DNA of 13,472 bases from CBDUJZ01 sp047629415 (GTDB lineage Bacteria; Myxococcota_A; Bradymonadia; REDH01), in the NCBI GenBank assembly GCA_047629415.1, contig JBLHWZ010000139.1:1-13472 (forward strand), written 5' to 3'. Positions 1-4,587 of the stretch are shown here, in pieces. The first letter of the stretch is position 1. Every line of letters starts with the position of its first letter. Both the position numbers and the translations under genes were made by a program. Below the pieces are notes generated by a model, which was not told the origin of the DNA, made no database searches, and worked only from the letters and a program-made list of their open reading frames with translations.

Positions 1-767
1 TGTCGAACTGGCTGCACGATTGGGTTGAGGTCGGGGACGTGCTGCGGTTGGGAGAGCCAAGTGGTGAGTTCGTATTGCCCGGATCAGCCCCGTCGAAGAT
101 GCTCTTCGTCGCTGGCGGCAGCGGGATCACGCCGATTCTATCGATGCTATCGGAACTGAGCTCCCGCGATGAGTTGAAGGACTGTATCGTCGTCAACTAC
201 ATCCGCACGGCGCGCGATGTGATCGGGCACACGTTGCTGAGGGAACTGCAAGGAAAGCACCCAGGCCTAAGGGTTGAGTTTGTCTCCGACGAGCTATCCA
301 GGGCGTCCGATCAGGACCGCCGTAGAGGCTTTGATGAAGAAACTCTCGCAGAGTTGGTCCCCGACCTTTCTCAGCGCTCGATCTGGATGTGCGGCCCGGC
401 GGGCCTGATGGAGCGCGCTTCCGCATTCTTCGACGGGGAGGGAGTCGGTGAGTCGGTGATGACAGAACGCTTCAGCACCCCAAGCGTGGCCGTGGCGAAG
501 TCCTCTGGGGCGCCGCTCGCGCTAACGCTTGTTCGTTCGAAGGCCGAGATTGTCGCGGACGACTCGAAGACCATTCTCGAGCAGCTCGAAGCCGCCGGAG
601 AGCGCCCGCCGCATGGGTGCCGGATGGGAATCTGCAAGAGCTGCAGGTGCCGGAAGCGGAGCGGCGTCGTCGAGAACATCCTGACCGGAGAGCGCAGCGA
701 TCGGCCTGACGAGGATATCCGAATTTGTATTTCTATACCGCGCGGCGACGTCGCGCTGGAGCTCTAG
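1..767 (+). CDS. Flavin-dependent NAD(P)H oxidoreductase with C-terminal 2Fe-2S ferredoxin domain (5'-truncated)
   Basis: The gene is cut by the window edge. Its frame is open from base 3 (SNWLHDWVEVGD...), so the Met codon at base 39 is internal. What remains is the end of the FAD-binding barrel, an NAD(P)-binding domain (FVAGGSGITP near bases 100-130, WMCGPAGLM near 384-410) and a plant-type ferredoxin domain. The cluster ligands are CRMGICKSC (C-x4-C-x2-C, starting at base 618) and a fourth Cys 27 residues later in RICIS. Enzymes of this layout pass electrons from NAD(P)H through flavin and the 2Fe-2S cluster to an oxygenase or desaturase. A desaturase gene starts 8 bases after the stop, so that enzyme is the likely partner, as in the Rv3230c/DesA3 pair of mycobacteria. 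The domain calls are firm; the partner is inferred from adjacency. Confidence 0.93.
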   Translation, partial: SNWLHDWVEVGDVLRLGEPSGEFVLPGSAPSKMLFVAGGSGITPILSMLSELSSRDELKDCIVVNYIRTARDVIGHTLLRELQGKHPGLRVEFVSDELSRASDQDRRRGFDEETLAELVPDLSQRSIWMCGPAGLMERASAFFDGEGVGESVMTERFSTPSVAVAKSSGAPLALTLVRSKAEIVADDSKTILEQLEAAGERPPHGCRMGICKSCRCRKRSGVVENILTGERSDRPDEDIRICISIPRGDVALEL

Positions 768-770
768 GAG
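766..770 (+). promoter_or_regulatory. Shine-Dalgarno site of the desaturase gene
   Basis: AGGAG overlaps the reductase TAG stop (765-767) and lies 5 bases before the ATG at 776. It fixes the desaturase start at 776 rather than at the in-frame ATG at 725 inside the reductase gene, and it suggests translational coupling of the two genes. Confidence 0.8.
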
Positions 771-775
771 CGACG

Positions 776-1909
776 ATGAACACACAGTCAAAACATCATA
801 CTTCGCGCGAGTTGAACGCCGATGAGCTAGAGGCGTTTGGGCGCGAGCTTGATGCGATTCGAGCCGACGTCATCGCCGACCTCGGCGAGCGAGATGTCGA
901 GCACATCCGCAACATGATTCGCGTCGCCCAATACAGCGAACTGGCAGGTCGAGGCTTGCTCCATTTGGGAATCGGTCCGCTCTCGTTTCTTGCGGGCACC
1001 GGTGCGCTCGCGACTTCGAAAATCCTCGAGAACATGGAGATCGGTCACAACATCATGCACGGCCAATATGATTGGACGGGCGACCCTGAACTTGATGGGA
1101 ACTCGTACGAATGGGACATCGCCTGCACGGGTGACAACTGGCGACACTATCACAACTATGAGCACCACACGTTCACCAACATCCTCGGCAAGGACCGTGA
1201 CATCGGATACGGCGCCATTCGCGTGAGCGCGGAGCAGCCTTGGCACCCGGGCTATCTCGTTCAGCCGGTTGGTGCCCTGGTCCTCGCCTCACTCTTCCAA
1301 TGGGGAGTGGCCATGCACGACCTGCGCGTCGAGGAGGTAGCAGACGGTACAGCGACTCCGCGTGAGCTACTCGAGCGCTCGAAACCGTTCCTCAAGAAGG
1401 CGGGTTGGCAATTGGCCAAGGACTACGCGTTCTTCCCATTGATCGCGGGGCTGAATGCGCCTCGCGTCTTCATGGGTAATCTCGGGGCGAACTTCACCCG
1501 TAACATCTGGACATTCGCGGTCATCTTCTGCGGCCATTTTCCGGAAGGCGTGCGCGTCTACCAAGAGGAGGAAGTTGAAGATGAGACCCGGGGAGGGTGG
1601 TACCTCCGGCAACTACAAGGGTCGGCAAATTTTGAGGGTTCGCGGTTCATGCACATCCTCACGGGGCACTTGAGCCACCAGATCGAGCACCACATGTTTC
1701 CCGACATTCCGGCGCATCGCTATCCGGAAATCGCGCCCCGAGTGCAGAGCATTTGTGAAAGGTATGGCCAGCGCTACCACAGCGGGTCCTTCGCTTCACA
1801 GCTCGCGAGCACTGCGAAAATGGTGCTTCGACACGCCCTCCCGTCGAGCCCTGAACGCCGGCGAAAGGCGGACCCCGTAGCTTATACGCCAGAGTACGCT
1901 GCGGCTTGA
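776..1909 (+). CDS. Membrane fatty-acid desaturase (DesA3-like, di-iron)
   Basis: The 377-residue product is an integral-membrane acyl desaturase that would insert a cis double bond into fatty acyl chains using O2 and electrons from a ferredoxin-type donor. All three histidine boxes of the family are present: HNIMH (residues 91-95), HNYEHH (126-131) and HQIEHH (301-306), the last followed by the typical MFPDIPAHRYPEI. Hydrophobic segments fall at about 61-80, 161-180 and 215-255. The start at 776 has a good Shine-Dalgarno site; the longer reading from 725 would add residues encoded inside the reductase gene. The short gap to the upstream 2Fe-2S reductase points to an operon in which that protein supplies electrons. 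Regiospecificity (delta-9 or other) and substrate (acyl-CoA or acyl-lipid) cannot be read from the sequence. Confidence 0.95.
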   Translation: MNTQSKHHTSRELNADELEAFGRELDAIRADVIADLGERDVEHIRNMIRVAQYSELAGRGLLHLGIGPLSFLAGTGALATSKILENMEIGHNIMHGQYDWTGDPELDGNSYEWDIACTGDNWRHYHNYEHHTFTNILGKDRDIGYGAIRVSAEQPWHPGYLVQPVGALVLASLFQWGVAMHDLRVEEVADGTATPRELLERSKPFLKKAGWQLAKDYAFFPLIAGLNAPRVFMGNLGANFTRNIWTFAVIFCGHFPEGVRVYQEEEVEDETRGGWYLRQLQGSANFEGSRFMHILTGHLSHQIEHHMFPDIPAHRYPEIAPRVQSICERYGQRYHSGSFASQLASTAKMVLRHALPSSPERRRKADPVAYTPEYAAA

Positions 1910-2079
1910 ACGAGCGGCTCCCAAAAAGTGCGATTCGTCCGCGCGGGCCTACAGGCGCGAACTGACGAGGATACGAAATCAATCGACATCGGGAGCCTCT
2001 CCCGCCGCTTGGGGAGCACTCCATGCGCGCCGCTTTCGATCGTCCTCTCGGCATCGCAGCGGCGCAGGCCTAGGTTCGA
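1910..2079. other. Intergenic spacer between convergent desaturase and monooxygenase genes
   Basis: These 170 bases separate two converging stop codons. The only compact palindrome I see is a 6-bp stem CGGGAG/CTCCCG with a 3-base loop at 1990-2004. It has no T-rich tail, so I do not call a terminator. No coding sequence is supported here. Confidence 0.5.
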
Positions 2080-3294
2080 TCAGCCTTTGGACGTAAAGAA
2101 GCCCGTCTTGAAGCCCGCAAGCGTCCTCAGCATCTGACCGCGGTAGAGCGGCAGGTAGTTGAGAGGGCCAAAAAATAGGTCCCGTGTCGCTCCAAACAAC
2201 TTCGAGTCGCCTTGGAAGAACCAGGTCGCGGCTCGATTGGCGAATTGGTAGTAGCGCAGAGTGCTTCGCCGCTTTCGGGTGTATGTTCGAAGCGCGTCTT
2301 CAAGAGTGAGCGCATCTTTCCCCAACGCGCTGCCGAGAGAGTTCGAGAGAGCCTCGGCATCTTGTAGGGCCATCGTGACACCCTGGCCGAGCTGGGGACT
2401 CATCGCGTGAGCCGTGTCGCCGATACAGGCCAGTCCATCACCGTGGAGGTCGGTAAGCATCACGTCCATGTAGCGGGCGTGGACGAACTGGTCCCAGGAT
2501 GTGAGCTGGTTGAGGATGGAACCGGCTTCGGGTGCGAGCCGCAACATACGCTGTCGGAACTCGTCGAATGGCGTGTTGAGGAGCTCTTCCGCTTGGTCGT
2601 TTCGTACGCTCCAGAATACCGACACAAGTTCGGTATCGTCGGTTCGTGTCGATCCGGTGGGCAAGAAGCCCAAGAAGGTCCCGACGCCTTCGTAGAATTG
2701 ACGCAGCGTCGCGGGGTAGACCTGTTCTTGGTCAGGTACGATCGCCCAGAGGGCGCCCCACGTGTACTCGGTCGCACGCTTCACCAGGCCGGTTCGTTCC
2801 CGGAGCTCCGAACGGGCACCATTAGCTAAGACGACGAGGTCAAATGGACCGTTTTGGTCGCCATCTGCCTCACCGAGAAACCACCGGCCGCCTCTCCGAT
2901 CAAGCGTCTCGACGTCGGCTTCGCAGACTAAGTCGCAATTCTCAGTCGTCGCTACGCGGGCGAGGAGGACGTCGATGAGCATCGCCCGATGAACACCGAG
3001 TCCGACCAGCTCTGGCCGCAGGCCCTGATAGACGAGGTCCAGGACAAGGCGCCCTTTGGCGGTGTGCCCCAGAAGTCTGTCGACGCGCCCTGCGTAATTC
3101 GCCACTTCGTCGAGTAGTCCCATCTCATCGAGTATCCGTTGCCCCGAGGGTTGAAGAAGCAGCCCTGCACCGACCGGTTCAATTCGATCCGCGCGCTCGA
3201 AGACGGTCACCTGATGACCCTGTTCTGCGAGCAATATGCCAGCGGCTGGACCAGCCGTACCACTACCGACGATTGCGATGTTGAGGGGTTGCAC
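2080..3294 (-). CDS. FAD-dependent monooxygenase (UbiH/PHBH-like flavoprotein)
   Basis: The 404-residue product is a class A flavoprotein monooxygenase, which uses NAD(P)H and O2 to hydroxylate or epoxidise a small organic substrate. The N-terminal Rossmann dinucleotide fold is VGSGTAGPAAGILLAEQG with G10-x-G12-x-x-G15 and an acidic residue at the end of strand 2 (VFERA). A variant of the DG motif is seen at ANGARSELR (about 158-166), and the second FAD motif is IGDTAHAMSPQLGQG (291-305). The C-terminal part (FFQGDS...LPLYRGQML) also matches the family. The start is GTG, the only usable start after an in-frame TAA a few codons upstream, and it lacks a clear Shine-Dalgarno site. The gene is divergent from the transposase gene and convergent with the desaturase. 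No pathway partner is adjacent, so the substrate is unknown. Confidence 0.93.
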   Translation of the reverse strand: MQPLNIAIVGSGTAGPAAGILLAEQGHQVTVFERADRIEPVGAGLLLQPSGQRILDEMGLLDEVANYAGRVDRLLGHTAKGRLVLDLVYQGLRPELVGLGVHRAMLIDVLLARVATTENCDLVCEADVETLDRRGGRWFLGEADGDQNGPFDLVVLANGARSELRERTGLVKRATEYTWGALWAIVPDQEQVYPATLRQFYEGVGTFLGFLPTGSTRTDDTELVSVFWSVRNDQAEELLNTPFDEFRQRMLRLAPEAGSILNQLTSWDQFVHARYMDVMLTDLHGDGLACIGDTAHAMSPQLGQGVTMALQDAEALSNSLGSALGKDALTLEDALRTYTRKRRSTLRYYQFANRAATWFFQGDSKLFGATRDLFFGPLNYLPLYRGQMLRTLAGFKTGFFTSKG

Positions 3295-3433
3295 CGGAGG
3301 AGGATACCCGTCTTAGCGGCAGTTGTAACGCCTCGGAGGAGGATGGGGCGGCCCGCCGGAGGTGCTTTCCAACGCAACCGTACGGTCGCTTTGACGAACA
3401 CGGGATACAACTGCAATCTTCCACGGGAGCGCC
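3295..3433. promoter_or_regulatory. Divergent intergenic region with palindrome and repeats
   Basis: These 139 bases must hold the promoters of the divergent monooxygenase and transposase genes. Visible structure: a perfect 10-bp palindrome ACCGTACGGT at 3377-3386; an 11-bp direct repeat CGGAGGAGGAT at 3295-3305 and 3334-3344; and a 9-bp inverted repeat GCAGTTGTA (3319-3327) / TACAACTGC (3406-3414). The palindrome could be a dimeric operator. No confident -10/-35 pair was found. Confidence 0.4.
3425..3429 (+). promoter_or_regulatory. Shine-Dalgarno site of the transposase gene
   Basis: GGGAG lies 4 bases upstream of the ATG at 3434 and supports that start. Confidence 0.6.
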
Positions 3434-4333
3434 ATGACTCCACCGAGAGAAATCTTCGCTGGCGGGACGTTCGAAATCACGTCTCGCGCGATCAACCGCT
3501 CCTTTTTCTTTGCGCCGACCGGCGTGATCACTCGCCTCTTCATGTTCCTGCTCGGCTTCTATGCGAAGCAGCGCGGCATCATCGTATACGGCGTCGTGTT
3601 GATGTCGAACCACTACCATCTGTTGGGCCTCGACGTGCGAGGCAATTTGCCGGACTTCGTGCGAGATCTGAACTCGATTTTCGCTCGGGCACTCAACGTA
3701 CACCACGGAAGAGACGACAAGATTTGGTCGGGCGATGGCTACCTGCTGGTAAGACCGATCAACCCGGAGGACGTTATGCATCGCATGGTCTATCTCGCGG
3801 CGAATCCAGCAGCCGCTGGGTTAGTGAACAGAGCGCAGGAGTTTCCTGGAGCCATCGTGACCCCTGGCAGTATCGGTGTGACCAGATCTTACCGCCGCCC
3901 CGACTTCTTCTTCAGCGAGCGAGGACCTTGGTCCGAGACGGCCGAAGTCACTTTCGAGGTGCCCGAGTGTTTGGGGATGTCGAGAGCGGAGTATGCCGCG
4001 GCGTTCGCCTTGGCGCTGAAAGAGCGCGAGTGGCAGCATCGGTGTGAGCGGCGCGCCGAGGGGAAAGGCTTAGTCGGGCCTGCCGCTTGCCGAGCGGTCA
4101 CACCGAATCAGCGCGGAGCAAGCGAGGAGAAGCATGGTCGCCAAAAGTTCTCGATCGCGTGCAAGGACGATGTGTGCCGGGTCGAAACGATTCGTCGCGT
4201 GAGAGCGTTTCGCGAGGCGTATCTCGTGGCACTCGAAGAGTGGCGCGAGGACGTCTCAGGAGTAGTGTTTCCGCACGGCACGTGGTGGGTCCGGCGGTAC
4301 GCCGGAGCGGAGGTCCGGCGCGCTCCGGATTGA
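3434..4333 (+). CDS. REP-associated tyrosine transposase (RAYT), HUH/Y1 superfamily
   Basis: The 299-residue product carries the Y1 (IS200-like) nuclease fold that cleaves single-stranded DNA at hairpin-flanked sites. The N-terminal strand is FEITSRAINRSFFF, the metal-binding HUH motif is MSNHYHLL (H60, H62), and the family segment MVYLAANPAAAGLVN lies at about 118-132. Y120 sits about 60 residues after the HUH motif, the spacing expected for the catalytic Tyr, so it is the candidate nucleophile. The core ends near residue 140; about 160 residues of basic, Trp-containing C-terminal sequence follow (ending VVFPHGTWWVRRYAGAEVRR), longer than compact IS200 enzymes. A GGGAG site supports the start. 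A dense palindrome array begins in the last codons and continues downstream, as expected for REP-type substrates. No tnpB-like gene is present. Family call firm; current mobility unknown. Confidence 0.9.
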   Translation: MTPPREIFAGGTFEITSRAINRSFFFAPTGVITRLFMFLLGFYAKQRGIIVYGVVLMSNHYHLLGLDVRGNLPDFVRDLNSIFARALNVHHGRDDKIWSGDGYLLVRPINPEDVMHRMVYLAANPAAAGLVNRAQEFPGAIVTPGSIGVTRSYRRPDFFFSERGPWSETAEVTFEVPECLGMSRAEYAAAFALALKEREWQHRCERRAEGKGLVGPAACRAVTPNQRGASEEKHGRQKFSIACKDDVCRVETIRRVRAFREAYLVALEEWREDVSGVVFPHGTWWVRRYAGAEVRRAPD

Positions 4334-4352
4334 GCGAAGCCCTCGTGAGGGC
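4288..4352. repeat. Cluster of short palindromes spanning the end of the transposase gene
   Basis: A 9-bp direct repeat GGTCCGGCG occurs at 4288-4296 and 4312-4320. Overlapping it are a hairpin TCCGGCG/CGCCGGA with loop GTA (4290-4306), a stem CCGGAGCG/CGCTCCGG (4302-4309 with 4321-4328) and a tight stem GCCCTC/GAGGGC (4339-4352). The cluster straddles the stop codon, so the end of the transposase coding sequence is itself part of the structured DNA. Confidence 0.6.
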
Positions 4353-4386
4353 GGAGCGTCAGGTGAAGCTGGGACTGGGGGATGAG

Positions 4387-4421
4387 CGAACACGCCGCCG
4401 GCGCAGCCGGCGACGTGTTCG
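4387..4421. repeat. Hairpin with 16-bp near-perfect stem (REP-like)
   Basis: The arms 4387-4402 and 4406-4421 pair over 16 bp with a single mismatch (C4395 opposite A4413) around a GCA loop. The left arm starts CGAACACG and the right arm ends CGTGTTCG. The hairpin lies just after the RAYT gene and before a larger one. Confidence 0.8.
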
Positions 4422-4430
4422 TGTGTTGGA

Positions 4431-4485
4431 GGTGCTGATTCGGAGGGAAGGCGCTTCGAGCGCGCCTTCCCTCCGAGTCAGCACC
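4431..4485. repeat. Hairpin with 24-bp near-perfect stem (REP-like or bidirectional terminator)
   Basis: The arms 4431-4454 and 4462-4485 pair over 24 bp with only one T-G wobble, around the 7-base loop TTCGAGC. The foot is GGTGCTGA...TCAGCACC. The hairpin lies between the converging RAYT and lipoprotein genes. It has no T-rich tail on either strand, so a REP-type transposase substrate fits better than a classical Rho-independent terminator, but both roles are possible. Confidence 0.85.
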
Positions 4486-4490
4486 GGGCT

Positions 4491-4548
4491 GGCGCCGGAG
4501 CGCCCGCCGCCGCCGCGCCGATCCGCCGCAGACAGGAGTTTGAACTCC
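4491..4548. repeat. Minor palindromes and GCC-rich tract after the main hairpins
   Basis: GGCGC/GCGCC with loop CGGA (4491-4504) is followed by a GCC/CGC-rich tract to about 4529. A small palindrome GGAGTT-TG-AACTCC follows at 4535-4548. These complete the 254-base structured spacer before the lipoprotein stop codon. Confidence 0.5.
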
Positions 4549-4587
4549 GGACCTTCGGGCAGGATCAGGGAGCAGGTTGGATCGGGG

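Noticed and set aside
725..775. N-terminal extension of the desaturase from the ATG at 725
   Set aside because: It overlaps the reductase coding end, encodes an Arg-rich non-family segment, and the ATG at 776 has an AGGAG site.
1990..2004. Short hairpin between the desaturase and monooxygenase as a terminator
   Set aside because: The stem is only 6 bp with a 3-base loop and has no T tract on either strand.
3139..4047. Plus-strand open frame of 302 codons across the divergent spacer
   Set aside because: It overlaps both the monooxygenase and the RAYT, is very Arg-rich and shows no family motif; it is a shadow of the RAYT gene.
4525..4555. Minus-strand GTTCAAACTCC resembling a tRNA T-arm, possibly a tRNA relic or attachment site
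   Set aside because: The T-loop would be one base short of canonical (no C61), no matching acceptor, anticodon or D-arm exists, and the sequence is explained as a short palindrome GGAGTT-TG-AACTCC.
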